Assembly (NCBI GenBank): GCA_003344405.1
Contig: NOWV01000257.1
Location: 21,124-85,123 of the forward strand
Reading direction: 5' to 3'
From: Trichoplax sp. H2
Lineage: Eukaryota; Placozoa; Uniplacotomia; Trichoplacea
Length of the DNA: 64,000 nucleotides
Made by a program: the position numbers and the translations under genes. The notes beneath the pieces were generated by a model. That model searched no databases. It was not told where the DNA came from and saw nothing but the letters and a program-made list of their open reading frames with translations. Below are positions 26,601 through 37,723 of the stretch, piece by piece; the first letter of the stretch is position 1; the number at the start of each line of letters is the position of its first letter.

Positions 26601-29113
26601 AAAATAATAAAAAACAGTCAAGAAATTGTCGCGTCAGATTCTAGCATGGATTACAGAAGCAATTGTACTATAGTTTATTACGGACAGAATTAAAACGGAA
26701 GGGAAAGTAAAAATCATTAAAAATAGTAACCGAAAACCCATCTGGTCTTGGTTATTACGATTAGTTTTAGTGCCATTATCAACTCTATCTCAACATACAG
26801 AATATAGCAAATTCCTCCATTACCATGAACTACTACAGTACTGTCGACAGGCTTTATGGCATCATGTCGTACATCACTTCCTGACTCTATAGATCTATCC
26901 AAGTATTCATGTGTCCTAGCCAACTATTTTAACCTACATGGAAGCATTGCACTAACAAGAAATAGGATAATACTTCTAGTCCGCTTATATGGTAGTAATT
27001 TTTGATATTGATGTTATAACTAAGAATAGAAAATAAAACATGTTGCAACAAGCCTCAATCTTGACTTGACTAATGTATCGTTTTAGGAACTCTTTCAGAA
27101 TGAGTAGAATATTGTCCCTTATTACACCAATAGTGTGCTGTCAAGAATGAACAATGATGCATCGTTTTAGGAACTGTTTCAGAATGAGCAGAATATTGTC
27201 CTTATTACACCAATAGTGTGCTGTCAAGAATGAACAATGATGCATCATTTTAGGAACTTTTTCAGAATGAGCAGAATATTGTCCTTATTACACCAATAGT
27301 GTGCTGTCAAGAATGAACAATGATGCATCGTTTTAGGAACTGTTTCAGAATGAGCAGAATATTGTCCTTATTACACCAATAGTGTGCTGTCAAGAATGAA
27401 CAATGATGCATCGTTTTAGGAACTGTTTCAGAATGAGCAGAATATTGTCCTTATTACACCAATAGTGTGCTGTCAAGAATGAACAATGATGCATCGTTTT
27501 AGGAACTGTTTCAGAATGAGCAGAATATTGTCCTTATTACACCAATAGTGTGCTGTCAAGAATGAACAATGATGCATCATTTTAGGAACTTTTTCAGAAT
27601 GAGCAGAATATATGGTGCAGAATATTGTCCCTTATTATACCAATAGTAGTGTGTTGTCCAGAATCAACAAGGAAGTATCATTGCGTGGATTGGAAAATAT
27701 ACGCGTACATAGAGTGAGTGCAGGGGAATCAATTTGTAGATACGATCAAACGAATTCAGTAAAACCAAATCTCTTCTCTAGACTCATAGTAACATTCGCT
27801 CATAACAGATTGTAAAAATAGACATGCGAGATGACATGGCAGAACTGATCAATGGAGAAAAAATAAAATATTATCGAATTGCGTTTGTTGTAAAATTTTT
27901 AGATAACGGCTGAGAAATATTGGATTGTCCGATTTCTTCTAACTTACAAACTATAATGGTCCATGAACCAATTATAATTATTAAATCTACTCTATACTTT
28001 GGTGGGTTAAACATTGGATTTACCCGCGACATACTGTATGTACGTGTATCATGTCCATCTTGTAAACATGCAAGCGCAAACAGTGCCGTACAGACGACGT
28101 GAAATTTTGCTTGATCAAGGCAGAATATGCGTCAATATGATCCGATATGATTATCCCATTGAATACCGATTGGGCTGATGTCAAATCAAACGAGCTTGAT
28201 GATTAACTAACTAACTATTCACTAGTCATCAGCTATTGAGTCAGTGATTGAAGTTTTACGCAGTTTATTATTTATATAGTACAGTAATTTATCCCATTCA
28301 TGTAGTCGTATCAGACTTTGCAATCCTACTTTGAACGATCGTCCAGCTGTTCAAATGGACAAATCTCATGTATACCTACTATGTACTGCTACTATCCGTG
28401 ATGGATCTACAATACGTTAAAGGATGTATGTATGATCCAACTAGAAATGATCTTTCGAGCGTTGATCAAGACGCTGTTGTAGAAAAGATGTGATTTTTTA
28501 GCTAGAACAAAGATGGGGGGCGATGATGTCTAATTAATGCAATGGTTAAGATGACACAGGTCTTTTCAGCAACAAGATATTTTTCCTTATTTAGGCAATA
28601 TGTAGAGTATGCTTTCGGTACTATTGATAGCGTAGGTCTAGTGTATCGAGTAGAAGGCATAAAAGCGCGATAGGAGATGGATAGCAATGAAAATAATTAT
28701 TTATGTTGATCATCATCATCGTCATCATCATAATAATACTGCATTACAAAATGGAATTTATTATTGACAGTGAATCTACTCTTGCCATTGTAGAGTCCGA
28801 CCATGCTATACCTGCATGTGTAAGTTGGTTCACCGGCGTTGAAAACTTTACCACATATTGCCGATTTATTACTAGTGCTCAGATAGTCTTTCAATTCTTT
28901 CATTTGTCCATTACTGATGAAGTAATCTAAAGGAGTTGTAAAATATCGGATGATATTCTCCGTCAACATGGACTTGAGATCGGGTGTCTTGTCGGCCAAT
29001 AACGTATGTAAATTTTCCAAGTGATGGACAATCTTATCGCTTATTTGATTGTCCGAATAACCTGATGCATATTCTTGCAGCCATTTTCTGGCCACTAAAT
29101 TGCTTGAATCCAT
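14649..29113 (-). CDS. UBR1/UBR2: UBR1/UBR2-type N-recognin E3 ubiquitin ligase
   Basis: The start codon at 29113 opens exon 28812-29113, which ends in [15 protein letters not shown]. After a 3.8-kb intron come exons 24945-25023 ([16 protein letters not shown]) and 24659-24769 ([19 protein letters not shown]), completing the zinc-binding UBR box. Near 24.2 kb, [11 protein letters not shown] matches the ClpS-like N-domain. At 18.8-19.1 kb is [13 protein letters not shown], then a split RING-H2 ([32 protein letters not shown]). The last exons are 14908-15180 and 14649-14793, ending in the UBR1/2 autoinhibitory tail ([36 protein letters not shown]). Domain order matches the roughly 1,750-residue vertebrate proteins. 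The family binds destabilising N-terminal residues and builds ubiquitin chains with an E2 in the Arg/N-degron pathway. I count on the order of 30 exons but did not fix every boundary. Whether it is UBR1 or UBR2 cannot be told; a pre-duplication single gene is likely. Confidence 0.95.
17660..18408 (-). other. RING-H2 exons of the UBR1/UBR2-like gene
   Basis: Three exons share the RING: 18241-18408 ([19 protein letters not shown]), about 17.85-17.94 kb ([19 protein letters not shown]) and about 17.66-17.78 kb ([14 protein letters not shown]). Cys and His ligands are present in order. This is the E2-binding catalytic module; in vertebrate UBR1/2 it works with RAD6-type E2 enzymes. Confidence 0.85.
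24659..25023 (-). other. UBR-box exons 2 and 3 of the UBR1/UBR2-like gene
   Basis: Exon 2 (24945-25023) is 79 nt and begins by completing the Arg codon split with exon 1 (AG|G). It ends in phase 0 after HKDHRYR. Exon 3 (24659-24769) is 111 nt and carries [10 protein letters not shown] and CDFH, which supply the remaining zinc ligands. The Cys and His ligands of the substrate-binding box look intact, so N-degron recognition should be functional. Confidence 0.93.
25024..28811 (-). other. First intron of the UBR1/UBR2-like gene, about 3.8 kb
   Basis: The donor (GTATAGCATGG at 28811, read leftward) and the acceptor ending at 25024 (TTTATCAG) are both supported by the restored Arg codon. It is several times longer than any other intron recognised in this window. 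It contains the 83-bp tandem array at 27081-27660 and otherwise AT-rich sequence in which I see no nested gene. Confidence 0.8.
27081..27660. repeat. 83-bp tandem repeat, 7 copies
   Basis: Units start at TTTTAGGAAC at 27081, 27165, 27248, 27331, 27414, 27497 and 27580. Spacing is 84 once and then exactly 83 bp. Each unit contains TTTCAGAATGAG, CAGAATATTGTCC, TTATTACACCAATAGTGTGC and CAAGAATGAACAATGATGC. Inner copies are almost identical; the first and last are degenerate. The array lies within intron 1 of the UBR1/UBR2-like gene. Confidence 0.95.
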
Positions 29114-32100
29114 GTTACCCCAACCTTTTACTGGCGACTATTTCTTGAATGATAGAAGTATCCTTGCCAACTCGGCGTTTACAAATCCAACAACGAAGAG
29201 GAACAGTATGGTCGGCTAGGTATCCACACTCTCTGCTTTAAGACAGTCGTAGCACAGTAGTATAAATAAATAAAAAAAAAATGATATCCAGACTTAGTAG
29301 TCATAGACAGTACAGCACCGTACTGACTTTGGATCGTTTGGGCTCGCTACGGCACGGCACGTCAACTACACAGTACCGGTTAACGTGTCCTGCGCGACAG
29401 TCCTCTTATTATGCTAGTACGATGAGCTTCCGTCAGTCTGTCATACCGGTACGAACTGATCGGAACCGGACCGTTCCAGACCATCACGGATTCTAGTAGT
29501 AGCGGTCCAGTACTGCACTAGATTTAGGTACTGTACAGTGTACAGTGTACAGTACTGTGAGAGGTACTGTACAGTTCGGCTATGACAAGACTTGTCTATC
29601 AGAAATGGTCTCTTTTCTCTTATTTTATTTTCAAAATCGCCAGTGCTAAAGAGTCCGTCGTGTGAATGGACCAATTCAGGAATGGAATTGAATAAAAAAT
29701 ATAAACAGAGAAATAAATCAAAAATGGATTGAAATCTCCATTTCTTACCACTCGGGTCCGATCGACTTCATACAGTAGTAAGTACTGTAGTAGACTGGAC
29801 ACTGTGCGCAAAATCATATCAGTCTTCGTCATAACCTCGTCCCTACTGGATTCTACTATTCTACCTAAAGGGAAAGGTGAAATATATTTTCCAAAGTCTT
29901 CCTTGGAGGAAGTTCCTCCTTTACCATCTCGTCATAAAATTTTTGCAGTATCCATAGCCACAGATAGAATTACGTTGATTACATTATCGATCAACTGTAC
30001 TGTTCGTACACGATATAGCAGTAGTTTTGCCATGGAGAATGAAATCACCAAAGAACACAGTCCAAATACCGGTGAATGTGTATCGGATGTAAGTTTCGGA
30101 TAGGTTGAATGATGCAATTATACTTGGTAGAAAATGAAGGAAATCAAAATTCCTTAACATTGTATATCCAAGTTAATAGAAACTCTATTGATACAGTTGA
30201 TACAGTAGATTCAATTTATAATGGGTACGAGTATAGTCCTATCTGACCAACGATGAAATTGGCCATGAATAAGAAGAATGCAGACGATCACCTCATACAG
30301 TACTCTACCGAACTGTACACTGTACAGTAAGACATCGGCTAAGCATAACTGACTACAAGGATATTTTGCTTTCTTTCAATGGATCCTCATCGTTGATTGC
30401 TATACCAGTAATATTTGTAGTATCTACCCTGCCATCAAATTGTTGACTAATTACTGTACTATGAGACTTTATCAAAGCTGAGATAAAGAGGCAGATGATA
30501 CTTGATTATACTAGACTAACATTGACTGATTATCTGTTATTTCTAATCTAATTGATCGCGTTGACTACGAAGATAGCGGTCGTAATAAAGCGTAATAGAC
30601 TACCGTGTTATAGCAGAGTTTGCAATTGAGAACGTGTGTACTGTTCATTAAGGATAGTAAAAAGATTTTTATGGCTTATCAAGATATTGCAACATTGTCA
30701 ATTTGCAAACTCAAACATCAATGCCATGCACTCTTGAATTTAGTATCAACTCAAAGAGGAAAGACACTGCCCAAAATACAACTTTTCAGTCTTCATTCAT
30801 TGAAGACTTAACCACTGTATTTATTTTTGTTATGATGACAATACCCTAGTAATGAACGAGTAATAAACGAGAATCTGCTCTAGGATGGTTAACTTAATAA
30901 GCAATTTCCTAATTTCTCGTATAAGATCATGAATATTCATTATAATGTCAATCCATCATTACTCTTTGATCGCTGAGAGAAATTCGAGATAATAAGGATG
31001 ATTCTGGTATGCATGCACAATACCACTACACTAAGAACAAGGAGTGAGCATAGCGTGAGCACTTTGGCAGTTTATTATTCGCTAGATGATGATTAAATAA
31101 AGTCGTAATTTTATCGAAATAGTGGGAGAATCGACTGGTCTATGATTCAACTATAATAAGGCGAGAGGGACCAGTTCCTTTCTCGCGATATGAGTCTTCA
31201 TTAAACTTACAAATTCTGCGCACTAATACGCGAGAAAGCCCTTCAAATATTGCTTTTGGGATTAAATTACTCAATGGAACTACAGATACGTCAAGTAACT
31301 CATCAAATGAAGCTAGCTGTAAAATTTTAGTACAACATCCTGATGTTTTATAAAGCCTTTAGATGCAACGTGGTGGCAACCAATGACCTCTTAATGTTAG
31401 AGTTCAATACCCTTGGTGCCCTGAATAATTGAATCACTTTTTTTATTTATTTATTCAACCGATTTCACAATTACGATTGCACTTACTCCATTCTAGTATC
31501 CATTCCTCATCCAGCTTGTAGCTTATACAATCATATTGACCGTCTTTACCCGCTAGTTATCACCCTAAATCGACATTTGCTTCAATTAGATTATGTACTG
31601 GTTTTAAAATAGTATGAGTAATTTGCCGTCGACATGCAGAATCACTGCAATTCAGAATTGATGACGTACGCTGTTGCGTTATTCTTCACAGAAAATAAAG
31701 ATTACTGTTTGGATCCTACTTCTTCTACGGTACTGTAACTCCATTATTGAGACAAATTTTCCTCGTTATTCCTCCAATGCCAACAGCGAACGCCGCAATA
31801 TTGCAATTCTACCGAGTGATTTATCAAAATAGTGCAAGAACTTGATTCCTTTATTTCCAATACAATCTACTGTAGTAACTATATTGTATAGCTTGTAAAT
31901 TTATCCTACCAACAATATCTCATTTCCCGTAGTACCTATTCTATACTACCATAAACGACACCAACATTAAAAAAAGCATTCTGACTATAATTAGCTACGA
32001 ATTCGCAATCATAAAGACAATTTATTTTACTGACTATTATACCTACGCATACATCTATTCTACAGAAACCGGTAGAAGTTCTAAAGTCTATTGTAAAACC

Positions 32101-32201
32101 ATTGCGAAATACATACTTTTAGCAAAGAAAGAATAGTAAGACAGTCTAATCTACTAATAGTACTATTGCAATGTTAATGATATAATATTATTTTTATACA
32201 G
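29114..32201. other. Intergenic between the divergent UBR1/2-like and zinc-finger genes
   Basis: This stretch should hold the UBR promoter and the 5' part of the zinc-finger gene. At 29520-29576 and again near 30298-30330 there are clusters of GTACTGTACAGT. Overlapping open frames on both strands at 29.6-30.1 kb contain no domain I recognise. A short ATG frame at 31634-31728 ends before a GT in the phase needed for the zinc-finger exon, but its donor (GTACTG) is weak and nothing else supports it. Confidence 0.45.
29520..29576. repeat. Palindromic GTACTGTACAGT cluster upstream of the UBR1/UBR2-like gene
   Basis: Overlapping copies of GTACTGTACAGTGTACAG and its complement lie about 400 bp upstream of the UBR start codon. 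The core is self-complementary, so single strands could fold into many alternative hairpins. Confidence 0.75.
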
Positions 32202-33278
32202 CTATCGACCAAACTATGCGATCTAAAATCGACTCTAACAAGAGATGATACCACAGCAGAAGTTTTAGGTCTATCTTGTTACAAGTTGGTAGAAACTTTG
32301 GAAAAAGTGACGGAAAAAGTGGCAGTAGCTTCACGATCTAATACTGATTCAATACATAGCCAATCTAGAAAGGAGACCTTACAAAATGTTCAGCATTTAC
32401 AACAGGTCTTACATGATATTGCGGAACAACTTACTGCACAACTGTTTGTGATTAATCGTCAAATGCCTACCTTCAGACATATCGTTTTATCACAGTTAAC
32501 CTATTGGTCAACGATGTTGTTGAAATGCATTGGCAGCGAACTAGGAGACAGCGAAGAAATCGATTATGGCCAAACCTGTATTGCATTAGCAACGCTGCTC
32601 ACTACTATTATTTCCCACGTTACTGCGTTTGCAACTGCAAATTACCAGGAGGAAGAGAATGAAGATGAAATATCGTGTACAAACGATGGCGAAGTTGCTC
32701 CGCAATCTTTGGCGAAAGAAATGGATATAGATTCAGATAACGCTGAGGAAATACCCAATCGTACCACAGAGGGAACAGAGCAAAGAGAGGAGACAGCTGC
32801 ATTAAATGGCGAAATAGCTGGTGATGAGTCAGCATCGAACGTTCTAAAAACCGGTGGAGTCCAAAAATTTACCATTTACAAAACGAAATATGATGCAAGC
32901 CGCAATCTAACTATGCACGCTAAAACTCATAATCTGAACGTTTTCGAATGCACAATTTGTAAAAAAACCTTCGATGCTAAACCTCAACTTTTATTACACG
33001 CTAAAGATATACACAAAAAGAAGAATCTGTTTGAATGCCACGATTGTACCAAGGCCTTTACAACAAGGCAAAGCTTGAAAGTACACACTAGAACTCATAC
33101 GGGAGAAAAGCCGTACATTTGTGAATATTGTGCTAAAGCATTTTCTGTACTCTCTAATTTAAGACAGCATATTCGTTTGCATACAAATGAAAAACCGTAT
33201 AAATGCAGTGACTGTGATTTATCTTTTCGCGTTAAGAGAAACTTAAGTAAGCATCAACAAAAGCATACAGATAGCTAA
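32202..33278 (+). CDS. C2H2 zinc-finger protein (upstream exon not located)
   Basis: The frame is open from an acceptor (TTTTTATACAG, exon from 32202) to TAA at 33276-33278. The first in-frame residues are LSTKLCDLKSTLTRDD; no good ATG opens the exon, so an upstream phase-0 exon must exist. The N-terminal 200 residues are helical and then acidic (NDGEVAPQ, MDIDSDNAEE) and match no family I know. The C-terminus has four canonical or near-canonical C2H2 fingers (FECTICKKTF, FECHDCTKAF, YICEYCAKAF, YKCSDCDLSF). Two linkers are of the TGEKP class (HTGEKPY and HTNEKPY). A preceding stretch, KFTIYKTKYDASRNLTMHAK, has finger spacing but has lost both cysteines. It is likely a nuclear DNA-binding protein; its target is unknown. 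Confidence 0.85.
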   Translation, partial: LSTKLCDLKSTLTRDDTTAEVLGLSCYKLVETLEKVTEKVAVASRSNTDSIHSQSRKETLQNVQHLQQVLHDIAEQLTAQLFVINRQMPTFRHIVLSQLTYWSTMLLKCIGSELGDSEEIDYGQTCIALATLLTTIISHVTAFATANYQEEENEDEISCTNDGEVAPQSLAKEMDIDSDNAEEIPNRTTEGTEQREETAALNGEIAGDESASNVLKTGGVQKFTIYKTKYDASRNLTMHAKTHNLNVFECTICKKTFDAKPQLLLHAKDIHKKKNLFECHDCTKAFTTRQSLKVHTRTHTGEKPYICEYCAKAFSVLSNLRQHIRLHTNEKPYKCSDCDLSFRVKRNLSKHQQKHTDS

Positions 33279-35730
33279 TTCCCTAACACCACTCTGATAC
33301 TCTTATATCCATTCTGATCTACAAGTAGAGACTGCTTTTTATGATATTGCTTATATCTATTTACGATGAGATGTTTGTAGGACGTGCTCAGAAATTGTAA
33401 TTTTTAGTTTATCAATCTGTTAAGCTATGCATGTTATATTGTTTTCAACCCGTCAGTTGTAAAACAAAGTGAAAATTTTGCATATAGTGTACAGCATGTG
33501 TATATCTGTTATTTGATAATACGTGTCTACCTATTTGGTACAAATTGTATTACTGTTTATATATTGGAGTAATACTATGATTTCACAATCGAGTTATTGC
33601 GGAGGCGACGTGAAATAGATGAGATTCAATACTTGAATTTTGCCTTTTACACGCTTCCGTAACATCAATTTTAATATTTAATGACTGTAAAAATGAACGG
33701 TACCTTATTAAGGAGCCAAGAAAAATGATAAGTTATTGTATAGACAATTATTAGAAATATCTACGTTGCAACTATGTCTGTTAGTGATTCGTCAAGTTTC
33801 CAATATTACATTTTCCGTTATTATTATATCATCGAGAAGTTTTAAAAATTTTATAAACCCAATAATGTCTACGTTGCGACTATGACTGTTAGTGATTCAT
33901 CAAGTTTCCAATATTACATTTTCCTTTATTAATATATCATCGAGAGGTTTTAAAAATTTTATAAACCCAATAATGTCTACGTTACGACTCTAGTTACGAC
34001 TATGACCGTTAGTGACTCATCAAGTTTCCAATATTACATTTTCCTTTATTATTATATCATCGAGAAGTTTTAAAAATTTTATAAACCCAATCATGTCAAT
34101 TACAAAGAGGAAGTTAATATATATTGTAGTTATTTCTATTGTAGATAGCTCAATAAAACTAAGCTGTGACTAAATGTCGAATTTATATGATAGTGTTTAT
34201 TTTTAATAGCCTACAATGTTTGGAATTCCAACTGCGACTTCAGGCCTAGGGTAGATGAACGTTTAGCACTAGTCACTATAGTAGATATTGGTGTGTTCAA
34301 GATCAATGATATTGTACTACAGCCTGGATCATGAATTACTAAATGTTGTGAACATGAAATACTGTAGTTATTAGCATTATTACCAATACCATATTCGGAG
34401 GGGCCTGTTTGATACTACGCCATCATTGCCAAAGACAACTAAATAAGGGGATCGAAATGAAATCCTAGGAAAGGTGGAATCACCGGTCGAATTTCCATTT
34501 AATAAAATTAATTAATTACAGTACACTACTACGCATATTAACCGTAAACAGATGTATAACTATAGTTGGTACAGTATGACAGGCAAAGCAGAACAAGTGA
34601 GGAGATCAACTATTTGTACTAGTAGTCCATATTAATAGAGACTGGCACGGTGTACCTTCCATTGAGGTACGGTGATATCATGTTTTGCTCACCATTCAAT
34701 CATGCTATCGGATATAAGTAAAATAAATATTCTTTTTGATCTGTAATAAATCTGTATTATTCGATATTATTGAATAGCATTATGCTGGATATACTGGTAA
34801 AGTACACCAATGCTTAGACAGTCGCAACTTCGTATAAAAATTAAAAATTAAATTGAACGTGAGGTTTTTAAGGTTCGTTCAAGATTCACCGACATCAAAC
34901 TAGTAGGAAATGAATTGCTACCAATGACATTATTTTTGCACAGACTACATACAGACAGTCCAGTCCGTACGGACCTAAAAGCTACTGTACCAGTGTAACT
35001 TTGTGCAATATTGGACATGCGTACTGCGCTGTACCGTATCAGGTTAACGATAAGGGTACTGTACCGTGTACTCACCGTACATTACCGTAATGTAGTGTAT
35101 AGTATTGTACCGTACTCTCAAAGCTGCGCCTTCCTCAAATTCGGCCCTTCAAAATTCTCGTTAACTTCGAGCAATCCATTTGTTGACTAGATTTATATTG
35201 AAGGTTTTAGTTTACTATTTAAGCAATCGGATCGAGTACATCAGACAATCAATTAGGATATTGTGGATTTGGTGATCAGTTATCCAATACATACTATACG
35301 CATCGATGATCAGCATCCATTTTGAAAGAGACGCGTAAAGGTGGCCATTTTCTCCTACATGCATGCAAGTAGTGCACTGGATTTTGATGATTAAAATTGG
35401 TGTCGTCAGTTATCAAGGAAAGAAAGATAATTGATATCATATAGTATCAAGGTCAATAGAATTGCAATTCTTGCTTATTCTAGATGCGTAGATGTATGTT
35501 AGAATAAGAGTGATTTATTAAGAACTGGACATTGGCCTCCATTTTTTTAGTCAGGAAATACAATCAACTTGGAATGGAAGAGATTTTTTCTTAGTGCCAA
35601 GACAAGTACAACAATAGACTTATTGACATCGTGTATGCAATTAAAGACTTGATCTTGGCCGAAAGTGATTGTATTCGAATAGAATTCTTATATTGAAACA
35701 CAAGTCAAATTGAGCATAACATCATTCATC
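33279..35730. other. Intergenic or 3' UTR, with a 108-bp repeat
   Basis: The first part probably holds the zinc-finger 3' UTR: the first AATAAA I noticed is at about 34152, just after the 108-bp repeat array. The remainder is AT-rich with scattered GTACTGTACC-like words near 35040-35115. No coding exon is evident before the C6orf120-like gene. Confidence 0.5.
33761..34098. repeat. 108-bp tandem repeat, 3 copies
   Basis: Units start CTACGTT at 33761, 33869 and 33977 and end with TTTATAAACCCAAT. They share GTTAGTGATTC(G/A)TCAAGT and TCCAATATTACATTTTCC. The third unit has an extra 12-bp internal duplication (GTTACGAC twice). An AATAAA follows at about 34152, so the array may be transcribed in the zinc-finger 3' UTR. 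Confidence 0.92.
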
Positions 35731-36246
35731 ATGACATGGTCTTTTCGTCAAAATTGCCGTTCAAACTTAGCAATGGCTTTTATGACCATGTTCTTCCTTT
35801 CTATGGCCATTGTTAGGACGGTCGACGCAAATGGCAATGTCAAGGTATTTGACGGGGCTATAGGACGAGGTAATTATACTTACTATACTATCACAAAAGG
35901 TGGAACATATACACTAATCTTAGATTCCATATCCGGAGATGCTGATATATACGCTGATGAAGGGAACGAAAAGCCTGACTTCGATCACTACTCTCATGTT
36001 TCCAATACGTGCGGACGAGATATAATCACCATCTCTTCAAGTGCCAAGCGACCTATTGGCGTTGCAATTTATGGTCATGTGTCATATGAACAATCAGTTT
36101 ACCAATTAACTGTAGTAATGGGAGAAAAAGATGACGCCATTAATGCCGCAGCTGAAAAGTATAACTCGAATAAACATGGCTCTGCTTCAGATACCTTTCA
36201 TCGTATTTTTGTAACGTTACTGAAAATATTATTTGAGCTACTGTAA
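35731..36246 (+). CDS. C6orf120: UPF0669 family secreted protein, C6orf120 homologue
   Basis: A single uninterrupted frame of 171 residues runs from ATG 35731 to TAA 36244-36246. The first ATG reads MTWSFRQNC; a second at MAFMTMFF begins the hydrophobic core. The signal peptide probably ends at TVDA. The mature part carries the family hallmarks in order: GAIGRGNYTYY, GDADIYAD, HVSNTCGRDIITI and KRPIGVAIYGH, followed by a charged linker and a short hydrophobic C-terminus (LLKILFELL). Human C6orf120 is 191 residues with the same layout. It is a secreted glycoprotein reported to affect lymphocyte survival; its molecular role is not established. The NYT site in this protein is a possible N-glycosylation sequon. 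No intron is needed for the coding part. Confidence 0.9.
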   Translation: MTWSFRQNCRSNLAMAFMTMFFLSMAIVRTVDANGNVKVFDGAIGRGNYTYYTITKGGTYTLILDSISGDADIYADEGNEKPDFDHYSHVSNTCGRDIITISSSAKRPIGVAIYGHVSYEQSVYQLTVVMGEKDDAINAAAEKYNSNKHGSASDTFHRIFVTLLKILFELL

Positions 36247-37723
36247 CTTACACCGAAAAACAATAATTTTAATATATATAGATGTGTAGTTGTCAATTTC
36301 TGTGATGAAAAGATAGATGAAAGTCGGTTCTACATCAATAACTTTTTTTTTACCTCATGAAATACTCCATTCGCGTATACAAAGTTGCTGTAACAGAAAT
36401 TTATTAAGCCCATTATGCGCAAAACAACCCCGATTCAGATATTCATGTCTTGATAGTAATAACCTTGCGAGTAATCTTTCAAAAGTCTTATACATTATGT
36501 TATAGTATAAGCAGAATGGCTATATTGAGCCTACGCGACGTTATTACTTCTTCCAGTAGTTACTCTAAGTGGAGAAATTTGACGAGACTGATGGGCATCA
36601 TTCCTCCATTGTAATTATTGACTTAGTAGCCAAGACTGCTCCTAGAAAGAGAAGAGCTGGTCCTTTCTTTGAGAAACTTTCAAATATTATTGCAGTATAT
36701 AACCTTGTGAGTTATGTCGCAACCTACATGATATTAAGTGAATGCGTAGACAATTCTATCAAACAGTACGTCGTCGTTGTCTACAAGGAAAATTATTCTT
36801 AGCGTTAATCAACTTTAATTTAACCAAAGATGTAGCCATCACTATCCAAGTACTTAAAAAGTATGATGATAAATTGATAGCTAACATATGTGTAATGAAC
36901 ATAATTATCAAATTAAAGTACGTATACGTTATTAATCTTGCATTAAATAGTACTAATGAACAAGGTAGCATAAGATTCAACTTATCAACCATAATGATAA
37001 TTCAATCGTGCAAAAATGGCGTACTTGTAGTTATCTTGTAGTAACGTGTAAGTAATGGTAGTATTCGATACGTTTAAGTGCTACGCAAATTTGATCAATA
37101 TTGTTCTATTACAGTTATCCTCTTGATATCTGACTAGACTGTGCTAGTTGCTTTACTATATTTCTAAGACTGTTACCTTTTCCACATACTAGTAAAGTAA
37201 GAATAAGCATTATTGTTTTAATTAAAGGTAGTATTGTCATGTTAAATCCTTGTAAGCCGCTTATGCATGTACTTGCACCATTAAGGAGTCAAATATTTTT
37301 GATCTATTATCAATAAAAATATTGTTTATATTTTTATTTTCGCTTCGTCATTGAAATGGAAAATTTTTTTATCTTAACATCATCGCTGAATACAATATAA
37401 ATATCTCAATTGTAATTAATTGGTCGACAAATATTAAGGTGGGTACCAGATAATTCAAGTTGACATAAAATTTAGCACAAAGATTTCATTATGCAACCTA
37501 GAAGTCCTTGCCAATATAGTACTTAGGCTAAGATTATATATGTATCAATAATAAAAATTTACATTGATAGTTGCTAAGGTAAAGAGTCTCTCAATGATTT
37601 ATACAATATTATACATTATTCATGCGTCTTCATTATTCTCCAATAAAACTATAAATCAGCATTACAAGAGTCAAAGGTTCTATAGAAGATATAATTCTTC
37701 TTTTACCAATCTTCACGTATAGT
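36247..37723. other. Intergenic between convergent genes, no gene seen
   Basis: This lies between the C6orf120-like gene (+) and the AVEN-like gene (-), so it should contain two 3' UTRs. Overlapping open frames of 60-100 codons at 36.3-37.0 kb have compositions typical of random AT-rich DNA and no recognisable motif. Confidence 0.5.

Noticed and set aside
29620-30117. Overlapping open frames of 60-124 codons on both strands near 29.6-30.1 kb
   Set aside because: I tried to join them by splice sites and reading phase on the minus strand and met stops without a usable acceptor. No motif is recognisable in either direction.
35710-35730. Upstream extension of the C6orf120-like frame from a TTG codon
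   Set aside because: TTG starts are not expected in animal nuclear genes. The ATG at 35731 gives a normal signal peptide.
36569-37041. Two overlapping plus-strand open frames after the C6orf120-like gene
   Set aside because: Composition resembles random AT-rich DNA, with no signal peptide, domain or splice partner; 3' UTR is more likely.
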